64,000 bases of DNA from Streptomyces cellulosae (GTDB lineage: Bacteria; Actinomycetota; Actinomycetes; Streptomycetales; Streptomycetaceae). The DNA is taken from positions 124,001 through 188,000 of the forward strand of contig NZ_JOEV01000002.1 of assembly GCF_000721105.1 (NCBI RefSeq), read 5' to 3'. The translations under genes and the position numbers were made by a program. This document shows positions 26,817 through 36,193 of this stretch, piece after piece. Below the pieces are notes generated by a model, which was given only the letters and a program-made list of their open reading frames with translations, ran no database searches and was not told the DNA's origin. The stretch's first letter is position 1, and every line of letters begins with the position of its first letter.

Positions 26817-26977
26817 AAGGATTTCCTGCGGTTAATGCTACGGTGAAGACGTCGGCCCGGGTGGCGCGTGGACGCCTTTGGCATGGGGGTACCCCACGGC
26901 CCCGGGGCCGGCTCTCGGTCGGGCGCCGACGGTGTCGCCCGGCCCTTCCCCCCACGTATCGCGAGAGAAGAGAAGTG

Positions 26978-27763
26978 GTGGCACTCGTGCAGACAGCACG
27001 TTTCGAGGGCAAGGCGGCTGTGGTCACCGGCGGCAGCCGGGGCATCGGCGCGGCGGTCGCGAGGCGACTGGCGGGCGAAGGGGCCGCGGTGGCGATCGGC
27101 TATCGGGGCAACAAGGAGGCGGCGGACGCACTCGTCGCCGAGCTTGCCAGTGACGGTGGCCGGGCGACCGCTGTGCGGGCCGACGCCGCCGACCCGGAGC
27201 AGACGCGAGCCCTGATCGAACAGGCGGTGACCGAGTTCGGCCGGCTCGACGTCCTCGTGTCGTGCGCCGGCATCGAGCACTTCGACGCCCTGGAGAAGAT
27301 CACCCCGGCCGACTTCGACCGTGTCTTCGGCGTCAACACGCGCGGCCAGCTGTTCGCCGCCCAACACGCGGCGGCCCACATGCGCGAGGGTGGCCGGATC
27401 GTACTGACCTCCTCGGTCAGCGCGGCCCGGGCGGTGTTCGGACACACGCTGTACGCGTCCAGCAAGGCGGCTGTGGAGTCGATGGTGCTGAACCTGTCTG
27501 CTGAACTCGGGCAGAAGGGAATCACCATCAACGCGATCGCCCCGGGTGGTACCGCGACCGACATGGCCGCCGAGCACGGGGCCAGCTACCTGCACCCCGA
27601 GCTGGTGGGCAAGATGTCGATGTCCGAATGGGCGGGCATCCAGGTCGCGTTGAAGCGGCTGGCGGAGCCTTCCGAGGTGGCGGCCGGATACGCCTTCCTC
27701 GCCTCCGACGACGCCGCTTACATGACCGGCCGCACCCTGCAGGTCGACGGCGGGATGTTCTAG
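26978..27763 (+). CDS. SDR family oxidoreductase (3-oxoacyl-ACP reductase-like)
   Basis: Classical short-chain dehydrogenase, 261 aa. The cofactor motif GGSRGIGA is near residue 20 and NAG is replaced by SCAG near 98. The catalytic Ser is in TSSVS, with Tyr and Lys in YASSKAA near 164, and the C-terminal ending is TGRTLQVDGGMF. Start codons GTG 26978 or 26987 are both possible after AGAGAAGAGAAG. Likely NADP(H)-dependent and under control of the adjacent TetR protein. Substrate unknown. Confidence 0.88.
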   Translation: MALVQTARFEGKAAVVTGGSRGIGAAVARRLAGEGAAVAIGYRGNKEAADALVAELASDGGRATAVRADAADPEQTRALIEQAVTEFGRLDVLVSCAGIEHFDALEKITPADFDRVFGVNTRGQLFAAQHAAAHMREGGRIVLTSSVSAARAVFGHTLYASSKAAVESMVLNLSAELGQKGITINAIAPGGTATDMAAEHGASYLHPELVGKMSMSEWAGIQVALKRLAEPSEVAAGYAFLASDDAAYMTGRTLQVDGGMF

Positions 27764-27802
27764 CTGTTGCGGAGAACATTCGGCCGCGTATGGCTCGTCT
27801 TT

Positions 27803-27848
27803 CCGCAGCCGGGCGGGAGTGGCAGTCCGCCCTTCCGCCCGGCTGCGG
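27803..27848 (+). terminator. hairpin terminator after SDR gene
   Basis: Perfect 14-bp arms (CCGCAGCCGGGCGG and its complement) with an 18-nt loop, 40 nt past the SDR stop codon. No long T tract, as is common in streptomycetes. Confidence 0.65.
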
Positions 27849-28040
27849 ATTTGTTGGTAGCACCGCAGCCGACAGGGAAGGGCGGTGGCGACCCCACGGC
27901 ACAACTCGCCGTGTCTGCCCCGGCCGCAGACCAAATGGACCTTATCGGCCGACGCCGCCACCCCGTACGTCCGTAACGCCGGGCGCCCCTGACCGAGATC
28001 CTCCGAAATCCGCGGATCCTTGAGAAAGTTCCCTCCCCTG

Positions 28041-29183
28041 ATGCAGCAGACCACAGACCTCCCTCCCGTCACCCCGCCCGGTTCCACACTCCACGATCCG
28101 ACGCCGCGCCCGGCGGCCGATCACCCCGCACACGCCCGGCACGCGCTGGCCGACACCGAGCCCGGCATCCCGGCACCTGTGCTGGCCGCGGCCGCCGGCA
28201 TCCGCAAGGCGATGATCGTGCCGGTCGTCACGGCGTTGGCGATCGGCACCATATTCGTCGCCGTCTATCTCGCGGCCTTCCACTCACCCGCTGCGCGCCA
28301 CCAGCCCCTGGGCATCGCGGCCTCCGACACGGTGGCCGCACGCACGGAGCTCGCTCTGAACACCGCGACCCCCGACGCCTACACCTTCTACCGCTACCCG
28401 GACGCCGAGGCCGCGCGTCAGGCCATCGCACATGACAAGGTCCCTGCCGCGATCATCACCGAGGGACACGAACTGCGGATGCTGACGGCAGGCGCGCAGG
28501 GGCCTTCCACCATCTCCGGGCTGGCGGCCGCGGTGAGCGAGGCGGTCGGCCACCCCGTCCCCACACAGGACGTGCGGCCGCTGGTCGCCGGAGATGCCCG
28601 CGGGCTGTCCGCCTTCTATGCGGCCTTCGGAGTGGTGCTCGCCGGATTCCTCTTCGCGGTGTCCTCCTACCAGATCGCCCCGCGCTTGCTCCTGTCCGCC
28701 CGCATCGCCTCGATGGTGGCCTTCTCCGGCGCCTCGGGCGTGGTCGTGGCGCTCATCGCGCACACCGCCATGAACGCACTGCCGGCGCCCTTCCTCGTCG
28801 TCGCCCTCGTGGTCGGGCTCCTGGCGTGGGCGACCGCCGCCGCGACTGGGGTGCTGCTGCGCCTGTTTGGGCCGCTCGGCATGCCGGTCGCCTCCGTGGT
28901 GCTTCTGACCTTCGGCAACGCCACCTCGGGCGGCATCCTGCCCGCCACCTTCCTCCCCACGTGGCTGTCCCCGCTCTCCGAGATCCTCGCCCCGGCGGCG
29001 GCCATACGGGGTCTGCGAGGCGCCGCCTACTTCCACAACGCCCACCTGGCGGGTGCGCTGCTCAACCTCACCTTCTGGATCGTGGGCTGTCTGGCACTGC
29101 AGTACGCCCTGGACCGGTTCGCCGCGCGCCGCACGTCGCTTGCATCTCCCAACGGCATCTCCGGTGCCGCGCCCGGCCGTTGA
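28041..29183 (+). CDS. ABC-2-type/DUF3533-like integral membrane protein
   Basis: 380 aa. One N-terminal membrane helix (VTALAIGTIFVAVYLAAF) is followed by an extracytoplasmic domain of about 140 residues (GIAASDTVAARTELAL). Five or six C-terminal helices follow (AFGVVLAGFLFAVSS onward). This topology matches YhgE/Pip- or ABC-2-like membrane proteins (DUF3533 type). No ATPase gene is adjacent. The ATG at 28041 was preferred to TTG at 28020, though neither has a clear ribosome binding site. Possibly an exporter or surface-assembly protein; function not established. Confidence 0.65.
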   Translation: MQQTTDLPPVTPPGSTLHDPTPRPAADHPAHARHALADTEPGIPAPVLAAAAGIRKAMIVPVVTALAIGTIFVAVYLAAFHSPAARHQPLGIAASDTVAARTELALNTATPDAYTFYRYPDAEAARQAIAHDKVPAAIITEGHELRMLTAGAQGPSTISGLAAAVSEAVGHPVPTQDVRPLVAGDARGLSAFYAAFGVVLAGFLFAVSSYQIAPRLLLSARIASMVAFSGASGVVVALIAHTAMNALPAPFLVVALVVGLLAWATAAATGVLLRLFGPLGMPVASVVLLTFGNATSGGILPATFLPTWLSPLSEILAPAAAIRGLRGAAYFHNAHLAGALLNLTFWIVGCLALQYALDRFAARRTSLASPNGISGAAPGR

Positions 29184-29257
29184 ACGTCGACAACGCGGCG
29201 GTGCGTTGTGCGTCCGCCGGACGGGCGTCCCTGCCGACATTCGCCGTAACGTGAAAC

Positions 29258-29282
29258 AGGCCCAGGTCGCCGACCTGGGCCT
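29258..29282. terminator. tight hairpin between convergent genes
   Basis: AGGCCCAGGTCG and its exact complement separated by one base, placed between the convergent membrane protein (ends 29183) and MarR gene (ends 29324). Likely a bidirectional terminator. Confidence 0.65.
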
Positions 29283-29323
29283 CGTCCGTGTAGGGGGGCG
29301 CTCACCGCCCGGCGGGGTTGCGC

Positions 29324-29824
29324 CTACGGCCGGAAGCAGGCTGCCGACCCGCCGTCGGGCGGGGTGCAGGTGGCCCCGTGGGCGCGGAGACCAGAACTGA
29401 TGCGGCCGAGCAGGTCACGGAACGAAATGCGCTCGTCCGGGTCGATGGCTTCGAGGAGTTTGTCCTCGGCCTCGCGAACCTGCCGCCGCAGCTCCTCGTA
29501 CGTACGCGCCCCCAGCTCAGTGGGAACGATTTTGCGCTGCCGCCGATCGGCCGGGTTGAGCCGGCGCTCGACCAATCCGGCCTTGACGAGATCGTCGATC
29601 AGGTAGGTCATCACCGTGCGGTCGATGCCCAGATCCGTGGCGATGGCCAGTTGGCTGGGCTGCTCTCCGCGGACAGCCGAGGCCAGGGTCTGGTACCCGC
29701 GGGGGCCGTGCGGGACGTTCGCGACGATCGCGGCGACGGTGCTGTGGTAGGCGCGCACCAAGACCATCAGTGAGAGGCCGATTTCGTCGACCGCGCCAGC
29801 CGCCTGTACCCCTTCGTTGCCCAT
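29324..29824 (-). CDS. MarR family transcriptional regulator
   Basis: 166 aa from ATG 29824 with AGGA 8 nt upstream. The winged helix (QPSQLAIATDLGIDRTVMTY, then LVKAGLVERRLNPADRRQRK) is near residues 60-110. It is divergent from an FMN reductase gene, with an AATACGA...TCGTATT inverted repeat in the intergenic region. This arrangement suggests a redox- or phenol-responsive repressor of the reductase-YceI-efflux genes. Confidence 0.9.
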   Translation of the reverse strand: MGNEGVQAAGAVDEIGLSLMVLVRAYHSTVAAIVANVPHGPRGYQTLASAVRGEQPSQLAIATDLGIDRTVMTYLIDDLVKAGLVERRLNPADRRQRKIVPTELGARTYEELRRQVREAEDKLLEAIDPDERISFRDLLGRISSGLRAHGATCTPPDGGSAACFRP

Positions 29825-29876
29825 GCCAAGGATCCTACCGGCGGCCGATGGTGGTTGGACCAGATCGTCTGTGTGG

Positions 29877-29903
29877 AATACGATATGCCCCGCAGCTCGT
29901 ATT
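29877..29903. promoter_or_regulatory. AATACGA-N13-TCGTATT inverted repeat, candidate MarR operator
   Basis: Perfect 7-bp arms in the intergenic region between the MarR start (29824) and FMN reductase start (29922). Position would block both promoters. Confidence 0.55.
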
Positions 29904-29921
29904 TCGAGGTTAGGGAACGTC

Positions 29922-30509
29922 ATGAGCAAGATCGCCATCGTGACCGGCAGTGTCCGTTCCGGACGGCACAGCCTGAACGTCGCCAACTGGGTCAAGTCGG
30001 TGGCCGACGAACGGGGCGACGCCGAGTACGAGGTCGTCGACATCGCCGAATACGGCCTCCCCGTGTGGGACGAGGCAATGCCGCCCATGCTCGGCCGGTA
30101 CGACAAGCAGGGCACCAGGGACTGGGCGGCCACGATCGACCGGTTCGACGGGTTCGTCTTCGTGGTCTCCGAGTACAACCACTCGATCAGCGGCGCGCTG
30201 AAGAACGCCCTGGATCACCTCTTCAAGGAGTGGAACAACAAGGCCGCCGGCTTCGTCTCGTACGGCGGAGCGGGCGGCGCCCGTGCCGTCGAGCACCTGC
30301 GCGGCATCCTCTCCGAACTCCAGATCGCACATGTGCGGCACCAGGTCGCCATGGGTCTGTTCACGGACTTCAAGGGCTACACCGACTTCGTCCCCACCGA
30401 GCAGTCGCTCCAGGCACTGGGCGCGATGCTCGACCAGCTCCTGCCGTGGACCAAGGCGATGGAACTCGTACGCAGCGGCGAGCTCGCACCGGCACCGGCA
30501 AGCGCGTAA
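29922..30509 (+). CDS. NADPH-dependent FMN reductase family protein
   Basis: 195-aa flavodoxin-like reductase. The FMN phosphate loop GSVRSGRHS is at residues ~8-16 and SEYNHSISGALKNALDHL near 85 is characteristic. It reduces quinones or free FMN with NAD(P)H. It is followed after 33 nt by the YceI gene and faces a MarR regulator divergently, consistent with induction by electrophiles or quinones. Confidence 0.9.
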   Translation: MSKIAIVTGSVRSGRHSLNVANWVKSVADERGDAEYEVVDIAEYGLPVWDEAMPPMLGRYDKQGTRDWAATIDRFDGFVFVVSEYNHSISGALKNALDHLFKEWNNKAAGFVSYGGAGGARAVEHLRGILSELQIAHVRHQVAMGLFTDFKGYTDFVPTEQSLQALGAMLDQLLPWTKAMELVRSGELAPAPASA

Positions 30510-30542
30510 CACCGTTCTCACCAAAGACTGTTGGAGATTGAC

Positions 30543-31091
30543 GTGACCACTTCTGAATCAGCCGTGGAGCCGCGGCTGCGCGCACGACTGGCGGACGGCT
30601 CGCTCACCGGCCAGTGGACGCTGGATCCGGCCCGTTCGTCGGTCGGCTTGTTCAACAAGAGCATGGGCGGCCTCTTCCGGGTGCGGGGAACCTTCCGCGA
30701 GCTGTCGGGCGGGGGCACCATCGCCCCCGACGGTGCGGCGACCGGCACCCTGACCATCGCCTCGGCGTCGATCGACACGAAGAACAAGAAGCGGGATGAG
30801 CACCTGCGTTCGGCCGACTTCCTCGACAGCGCCACCTACCCGGACATCGTCTTCACCGCACAGCGGGTCGCCGTGGACAGCACCGGTGCCACCGTGCAAG
30901 GAACCCTCAGCATCCACGGCACCGACCGGCCCTTCACCTTCCCCGCGCAGGTCTCCGCGCCCGGGGACGAGGTCCACCTGGATGCGGAGGTCGTCGTCGA
31001 CCGGTCGGACTTCGGGATCACCTGGAACCGGGCCGGCATGGGCTCGATGCAGAACACGATGACCATCCACGCCGTCTTCGTGCGCAGGTAA
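30543..31091 (+). CDS. YceI family protein
   Basis: 182-aa lipocalin-like protein; YceI members bind polyisoprenoids in a beta barrel. Conserved stretches are LTGQWTLDPARSSVGLFNKS near the N-terminus, RDEHLRSADFLDSATYPDI in the middle and VDRSDFGITWNRAG near the end. GTG at 30543 has GGAG 6 nt upstream. No signal peptide is seen, so it is probably cytosolic. Presumably co-transcribed with the FMN reductase and followed by a DHA2 efflux pump. Confidence 0.9.
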   Translation: MTTSESAVEPRLRARLADGSLTGQWTLDPARSSVGLFNKSMGGLFRVRGTFRELSGGGTIAPDGAATGTLTIASASIDTKNKKRDEHLRSADFLDSATYPDIVFTAQRVAVDSTGATVQGTLSIHGTDRPFTFPAQVSAPGDEVHLDAEVVVDRSDFGITWNRAGMGSMQNTMTIHAVFVRR

Positions 31092-31246
31092 GCGGCGAAG
31101 CCCCTGCCGCGGTCCAGTCGCCCGTGTATGGCGGCAGGCCAATGCCTTCACCGTTCTCAACGGTTCTCTTCCCCCACGAGCACACCAGGTCGGTCGGGGC
31201 ACGGCTGCGAAACGAGCCCTGCCGCGACACCACCATGGGAGAACGC

Positions 31247-32938
31247 ATGAGCAAGAGCGACACCCCCGCAACGACCGCGGCAGGAGGGCCGGGCGGTTCT
31301 CGACCCGGCCCGTCCGTCGAGTTCACCCATCGTCAGGTCCTGACGATCCTCGTCGGCCTGATCCTGGGCATGTTCCTGGCCGCGCTGGATCAGACGATCA
31401 TGGCAACGGCGATCAGGACCATAGCCGACGACTTGCACGGCTTCGATCTGCAGGCATGGGCCACGACGGCGTTCCTCATCACGTCGACGATCTCCACGCC
31501 GCTGTACGGCAAGCTCTCAGACATCTACGGCCGGCGCGGCTTCTTCCTCTTCGCGATCGGCATCTTCGTCGTCGGATCCATGCTCTGCGGCCTCTCGCAG
31601 AACATGTACGAACTGGCCGGCTTCCGCGCTGTCCAGGGCATCGGAGCCGGTGGCCTTATGTCACTGGCGCTCGCCATCATCGGTGACATCGTGCCGCCCC
31701 GTGAGCGTGCCAAGTACCAGGGCTTCTTCCTCGCCGTGTTCGGCACTGCGAGCGTGCTGGGCCCGATCCTGGGAGGCTTCTTCGCCGGGGCCGACGAGAT
31801 CCTCGGGGTGGACGGCTGGCGCTGGGTGTTCTACCTCAACGTGCCCGTCGGCATTGCCGCCATGGCCGTTGTCGCCAATGTGCTGCACCTGCCGCACCAC
31901 CGGGTCGAGCAGCGCATCGACTGGCCCGGTGCCGTCACCCTGATCGTCGGCCTCGTACCGCTGCTGACCGTGGCCGAACAGGGCCGTGCCTGGGGATGGG
32001 ACTCCGGCCGGGCGTTCCTCTGCTATGCCATTGGTGCGGTCGGACTGATCGCGTTCGTCTTCATCGAGCGCGCCTACAAGGACGAGGCGCTGCTGCCGCT
32101 GCGCTTGTTCAACAACCGTACGGTCGCTGTCGGTTCGGCTTCCAGTGCGATCCTAGGTATGGCGATGTTCGGCGGCCTGATGACCCTTCCGCTCTACCTG
32201 CAGATCGTGAAGGGCTCCTCGGCCACCACGGCAGGTCTGCAGATGATCCCGTTCGTCGTCGGCATCATGGCGGGGTCCATCGCCTCCGGCCAGCTGATCT
32301 CCCGAACCGGCCGGTACCGGATCTTCCCGATCGTCGGCAGCATCCTCATGACCGTGGCGCTCGGTCTGTTCGCCACCGTCGGCGCCGACACCCCGCTGTG
32401 GCGGACCATGCTGATCATGGTGCTGATGGGTCTCGGGCTGGGCGGCAATATGCAGCCGATGATCACGGCGGTGCAGAACGCGGTGTCGCCCCGGGAGATC
32501 GGTGTGGCCACCAGCTCGGTCACGTTCTTCCGCTCGATGGGCGGCACCCTCGGTACCGCGATCTTCCTCTCCGTCCTCTTCAATGTGCTCCCCGGCAAGA
32601 TCAAGGACGCGTTCACCTCGGCCGCGTCCACCCCGACGTTCCGCACCGCCCTGGAACAGCACCCCGACCAGGCGAAGGTCCTTCAGAAGGCGACCTCCGG
32701 CGGTGGCGGCGACCTGAGCGACACGTCGTGGATCAACCAGCTGTCCGACACACTCGCCCACCCGTTCAAGGCCGGTTTCTCCGACGGGATCCAGGTCGTC
32801 TTCCTGATGGCCCTGGGCATCATGCTCGTCGGCCTGATCATCGTCTTCTTCCTGCCTGAGATCCCGCTGTCCCAGCGATCGGCGCAGCAGCAGCGCGCCG
32901 ACGAAGTGGGGGCGGGGGAGACCGGGTCCGCACTCTGA
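31247..32938 (+). CDS. DHA2 family MFS multidrug efflux transporter
   Basis: 563 aa with about 14 membrane helices, the EmrB/QacA arrangement. Helix 1 carries LALDQTIMATA-type sequence (AALDQTIMATAIRTIADDL) and the loop motif GKLSDIYGRRGFF follows helix 2. A GAVQGIGAGG-like motif appears as RAVQGIGAGGLMSLAL. ATG at 31247 was selected over 31235 because GGGAG lies just upstream. Proton-driven export of toxic compounds, probably controlled with the upstream reductase and YceI genes by the MarR protein. Confidence 0.92.
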   Translation: MSKSDTPATTAAGGPGGSRPGPSVEFTHRQVLTILVGLILGMFLAALDQTIMATAIRTIADDLHGFDLQAWATTAFLITSTISTPLYGKLSDIYGRRGFFLFAIGIFVVGSMLCGLSQNMYELAGFRAVQGIGAGGLMSLALAIIGDIVPPRERAKYQGFFLAVFGTASVLGPILGGFFAGADEILGVDGWRWVFYLNVPVGIAAMAVVANVLHLPHHRVEQRIDWPGAVTLIVGLVPLLTVAEQGRAWGWDSGRAFLCYAIGAVGLIAFVFIERAYKDEALLPLRLFNNRTVAVGSASSAILGMAMFGGLMTLPLYLQIVKGSSATTAGLQMIPFVVGIMAGSIASGQLISRTGRYRIFPIVGSILMTVALGLFATVGADTPLWRTMLIMVLMGLGLGGNMQPMITAVQNAVSPREIGVATSSVTFFRSMGGTLGTAIFLSVLFNVLPGKIKDAFTSAASTPTFRTALEQHPDQAKVLQKATSGGGGDLSDTSWINQLSDTLAHPFKAGFSDGIQVVFLMALGIMLVGLIIVFFLPEIPLSQRSAQQQRADEVGAGETGSAL

Positions 32939-33018
32939 CAGACCAACCCAGGAACAGGTCCACCGAAACGCCGAACCACTCCGGCGCACCCCCCGAACAA
33001 GTCATGAGGAGTTCTGGA

Positions 33019-33432
33019 ATGTCCTTCACCGACGAAGAGATCGCCTACCTGCGCTCTCAGCCTCTGGCGCGCATCGCCACCGTCTCATCGGACGGGCAAC
33101 CGGACGCCGTGCCGGTCGGATTCGAGTACGACGGAACCCACTTCTATATCGGCACCCACGCCGCCCACAAAACCCGGAAAGCCCGGAACGTCGAGGCCGG
33201 CAACACCCAGGTCGCCTTCGTCATCGATGACCTCGTCTCCACGAGCCCGTGGGCGGTCCGCTACCTGCGGGTCTACGGAACAGCGGAAATGGTCGAACAC
33301 GAAGGCCGATTCGGGCCCGGCACCTATATGCGCATCACGCCGACGATCTCGTGGAGCATGAACCTCAAGGGCCTTCCCCTGCAGGGCGGGCCTCTGGAGT
33401 CGCGACGTACCGTCCACCAGAGCGCGGAGTAG
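33019..33432 (+). CDS. PPOX class F420/FMN-dependent oxidoreductase
   Basis: 137-aa split-barrel flavin/F420 protein of the pyridoxamine-phosphate-oxidase-like class. Features are PLARIATVSSDGQPDAVPVG near residue 16, a KTRKARNVEAG stretch near 52 and the YLRVYGTAE strand near 86. AGGAG lies 8 nt before ATG 33019; ATG 33004 is an alternative. Actinobacterial members use F420. It is on the plus strand after the efflux pump and convergent with the hydrolase gene. Confidence 0.88.
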   Translation: MSFTDEEIAYLRSQPLARIATVSSDGQPDAVPVGFEYDGTHFYIGTHAAHKTRKARNVEAGNTQVAFVIDDLVSTSPWAVRYLRVYGTAEMVEHEGRFGPGTYMRITPTISWSMNLKGLPLQGGPLESRRTVHQSAE

Positions 33433-33444
33433 TCGACGGCCGGC

Positions 33445-34371
33445 TCAGCCGAAGAACCCTGCCAGATGCCGGGCGACCGTTTCCGGCTGCTCCTCTGGCA
33501 GGTAGTGGCCGCTTCCCTTCACCTCCGCCACCCGCACATCACGCCCCTTGCCGGGCATGACCGCGGCCAGGACCGAGAAGATGGAGTGCTCGCCGCCCAG
33601 CACCAGGACCGGTACGGCCAGCGGACCGTAGCCCTTTGCGTCCTCGATGTCCTGGTGGAACGCCTGATACCAGGCGTTGCCGGCGCGGATCGCATCCGGG
33701 GAGTCATAGGCGCGGGCATAGACCTGGCGCGTCGCCGAGTCGATCGACCCGGGGTCATGGAGCATCTGGTCGAAGATCGAGTCGAACATCTCCCGGGTGC
33801 GCCCCTGCAGCAACTTCTCGGGAAGTCCTCGGACCTGGTTGAAGGCGAACCACCACAGGTACGGGGCGGAACCGGCCGTGATGTCCCCGTCGGCGTGCTG
33901 TGCGGGACTCGGCAGGAGTGTCATCGCGGTGAACGTCTCGTCCGGGTGGTAGACGTCCAGCAGCACGACCTTCCTGGTGGTCTCGGGGTGGTTGGCGGCG
34001 AAGGCCTGGGCGACCATGGCGCCGATGTCGTGGCCGGCGATGTTCACCGTTTCGTGGCCGAGACGGCGCACCAGCTCGCGGATGTCCTGGGCCATCGTCT
34101 TCTTGTCGTAGCCGGCCCGGGGTTTGGATGAGCCGCCCATGCCACGCAGGTCGACCGCGATCACACGGTAGTCGCGGGCCAGCGCCGGCATGATCTTGTG
34201 GAACTGCCACCAGGTCTGCGGCCAGCCGCCCAGCAGTACGAGTGGTTCGCCCTGGGCGCCGGTGACGTAGTGCAGCCGAACGCCGTTGACGTCGGCATGG
34301 TGACTGGTGAAGTTCCCCTCCAGCGACCGGGCCAGCTCGGAATGGGTCATCGTTTCGATTGCCTGAGCCAT
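33445..34371 (-). CDS. alpha/beta hydrolase (epoxide hydrolase/haloalkane dehalogenase-like)
   Basis: 308 aa. The nucleophile elbow reads GHDIGA (Asp nucleophile, near residue 116), the oxyanion motif GGWPQTW is near 48 and the catalytic His is in GSGHYLPEEQP near the end. An Asp nucleophile marks epoxide hydrolases and dehalogenases rather than esterases. GAGGAG precedes the start. It leads into nothing downstream on its strand; upstream are an FMN reductase and LLM enzymes. Probably a detoxification or catabolic hydrolase. Confidence 0.88.
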   Translation of the reverse strand: MAQAIETMTHSELARSLEGNFTSHHADVNGVRLHYVTGAQGEPLVLLGGWPQTWWQFHKIMPALARDYRVIAVDLRGMGGSSKPRAGYDKKTMAQDIRELVRRLGHETVNIAGHDIGAMVAQAFAANHPETTRKVVLLDVYHPDETFTAMTLLPSPAQHADGDITAGSAPYLWWFAFNQVRGLPEKLLQGRTREMFDSIFDQMLHDPGSIDSATRQVYARAYDSPDAIRAGNAWYQAFHQDIEDAKGYGPLAVPVLVLGGEHSIFSVLAAVMPGKGRDVRVAEVKGSGHYLPEEQPETVARHLAGFFG

Positions 34372-34394
34372 GAATGAAACTCCTCGCTGCCTAG

Positions 34395-35021
34395 TCAGCC
34401 GTCGTGTCCGAGTGCTGCGAGCTGCTGGGCGAACGGGACGACGTCGTCGTCCTGCTTCGTCTCGGCGGGTTCGCTCGGCATCAGCTCGGCCAGTTCGCGG
34501 GCGGCGCGGTTGATCCTCGACGGCAGGTGGTCGGCGTACGGGTCGCCTTCCGTGCCCCAGTCGTCGGTGGCCGCGAAGACGCCGGTGGGGGTGACGAGCG
34601 CATGCAGGAAGGCGAAGAGGGGGCGCAGCGCGTGCTCCAGGGCGAGCGAGTGCCGGGCTGTGCCTCCGGTGGCAGCGATCAGTACGGGCTTGCCGGTGAG
34701 GGCCGTGTGGTCTATCACGTCGAAGAACGACTTGAACAGGCCGCTGTAGGAGGCCGTGAAGATGGGTGTGACGGTGATGAGCCCGTCCGCCCGGGTCACT
34801 GTGTCGATGGCTTCCTGCAGGGCGGGACCGGGGAAGCCGAGCGTCATGTTGTGGGCGATGTCGACGGCCAGGGCCCGCAGTTCGATGACGTGGACATCAA
34901 CCGTACGGCCGTCGCTCTCCAGCCGCTGCCGGGTTGCCTGGGTGAGCCGGTCGGCCAGCAGACGGGTGGATGACGGGTCGCTGAGGCCGGCGGAGACGAC
35001 CACGAGGTTCAGGGGCTTCAT
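34395..35021 (-). CDS. FMN reductase, CE1759-type
   Basis: 208-aa flavodoxin-like reductase beginning KPLNLVVVSAGLSDPSSTRL with the family ITVTPIFTASYSGLFKSFFD segment near residue 83. It starts 7 nt after the stop of the LLM gene at 35029, the standard pairing of a CE1759-type reductase with a CE1758-type LLM monooxygenase. It should supply reduced FMN to that partner. Confidence 0.9.
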   Translation of the reverse strand: MKPLNLVVVSAGLSDPSSTRLLADRLTQATRQRLESDGRTVDVHVIELRALAVDIAHNMTLGFPGPALQEAIDTVTRADGLITVTPIFTASYSGLFKSFFDVIDHTALTGKPVLIAATGGTARHSLALEHALRPLFAFLHALVTPTGVFAATDDWGTEGDPYADHLPSRINRAARELAELMPSEPAETKQDDDVVPFAQQLAALGHDG

Positions 35022-35028
35022 CGGTTGC

Positions 35029-36123
35029 TCACCGGTCCTTGTGGGTGGTGGTCAGGGAGGCGGAGGCGCGGAGCGCCGGGTGGACGGGGCCGTCCGGCAC
35101 CGTGGCGGGGCGGCCGGCCGCGAACTCCTTGCGGAGGATGGGCAGGATCTCGCCGAACAGGTCGAGCTGTTCCAGCACGGTCTTCAGCGGCATTCCGCCC
35201 GTGTCGATCGCGAACAGCTGGCGCTGGTAGTCGCCGAAGGTCTCGCGGAAGGTCAGTGTCTTGTCGATGACCTGCTGCGGACTGCCCACGGTCAGCGGGG
35301 TGTAGTCGGCGACGTCTTCCAGGGAGGGGCCGCCGCCGTAGACGGCGGTGTTGGCGAAGTACGGGCGGAAGTCCCGTACGGCGTCCTGGGAGTTGCGGCG
35401 CATGAAGGCCTGGCCGCCGAGGCCTACCACGGCCTGCTCGCGGATGCCGTGGCCGTAGTGCTCGAAACGGTCCCGGTAGAGGTTGACCAGGCCGACGAAG
35501 TGGTCCTTGGGGAAGAACAGATGGTTGGCGAAGAAGCCGTCCCCGTAGTAGGCGGCCTGCTCGGCTATCTCGCGGCTTCGGACCGAGCCGTGCCACACGA
35601 AGGGCGGAACGCCGTCCAGCGGGCGGGGCGTCGAGGTGAAGCCCTGCAGCGGGGTGCGGAAGCGGCCCTGCCAGTCGACGACGTCCTGGCGCCACAGCTG
35701 ATGCAGCAGCGCGTAGTTCTCGATGGCCAGGGGGATGCCCTCGCGGATGTCCTTGCCGAACCACGGGTAGACCGGGCCGGTGTTGCCGCGCCCCATCATC
35801 AGGTCGACACGTCCGCCCGCGAGGTGCTGCAGTACGGCGTAGTCCTCGGCGATCTTGACCGGGTCGTTGGTGGTGATCAGCGTCGTGGACGTGGACAGGA
35901 TGATCCGCTCGGTTTTCGCGGCGATGAAACCGAGCAGCGTCGTCGGCGACGACGCCACGAAGGGCAGGTTGTGGTGCTCGCCGGTGGCGAAGACGTCGAA
36001 GCCGACCTCCTCCGCCTTCACGGCGATGGCGGCCATCATCTCAAGCCGCTCCCGCTCGGTCGCCGCGCGGCCGGTGAGAGGGTCTGTTCGAATGTCGCCG
36101 ATGGTGAAGACTCCGAACTGCAT
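35029..36123 (-). CDS. LLM class flavin-dependent oxidoreductase, CE1758-type
   Basis: 364-aa luciferase-like monooxygenase. Family stretches are FGVFTIGDIRTDP at the N-terminus, GFDVFATGEHHNLPFVASSP near residue 38 and the GRVDLMMGRGNTGPVYPW loop near 103. AAGGAG precedes the start. Forms an operon with the FMN reductase immediately downstream. Substrate unknown. Confidence 0.92.
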   Translation of the reverse strand: MQFGVFTIGDIRTDPLTGRAATERERLEMMAAIAVKAEEVGFDVFATGEHHNLPFVASSPTTLLGFIAAKTERIILSTSTTLITTNDPVKIAEDYAVLQHLAGGRVDLMMGRGNTGPVYPWFGKDIREGIPLAIENYALLHQLWRQDVVDWQGRFRTPLQGFTSTPRPLDGVPPFVWHGSVRSREIAEQAAYYGDGFFANHLFFPKDHFVGLVNLYRDRFEHYGHGIREQAVVGLGGQAFMRRNSQDAVRDFRPYFANTAVYGGGPSLEDVADYTPLTVGSPQQVIDKTLTFRETFGDYQRQLFAIDTGGMPLKTVLEQLDLFGEILPILRKEFAAGRPATVPDGPVHPALRASASLTTTHKDR

Positions 36124-36193
36124 CGGACGTGCTCTCCTTACAGAGGTTCGTTGTCCTGCCGCCGCGCCACGCCCGGGGCGAGGTGCGGTCCAG

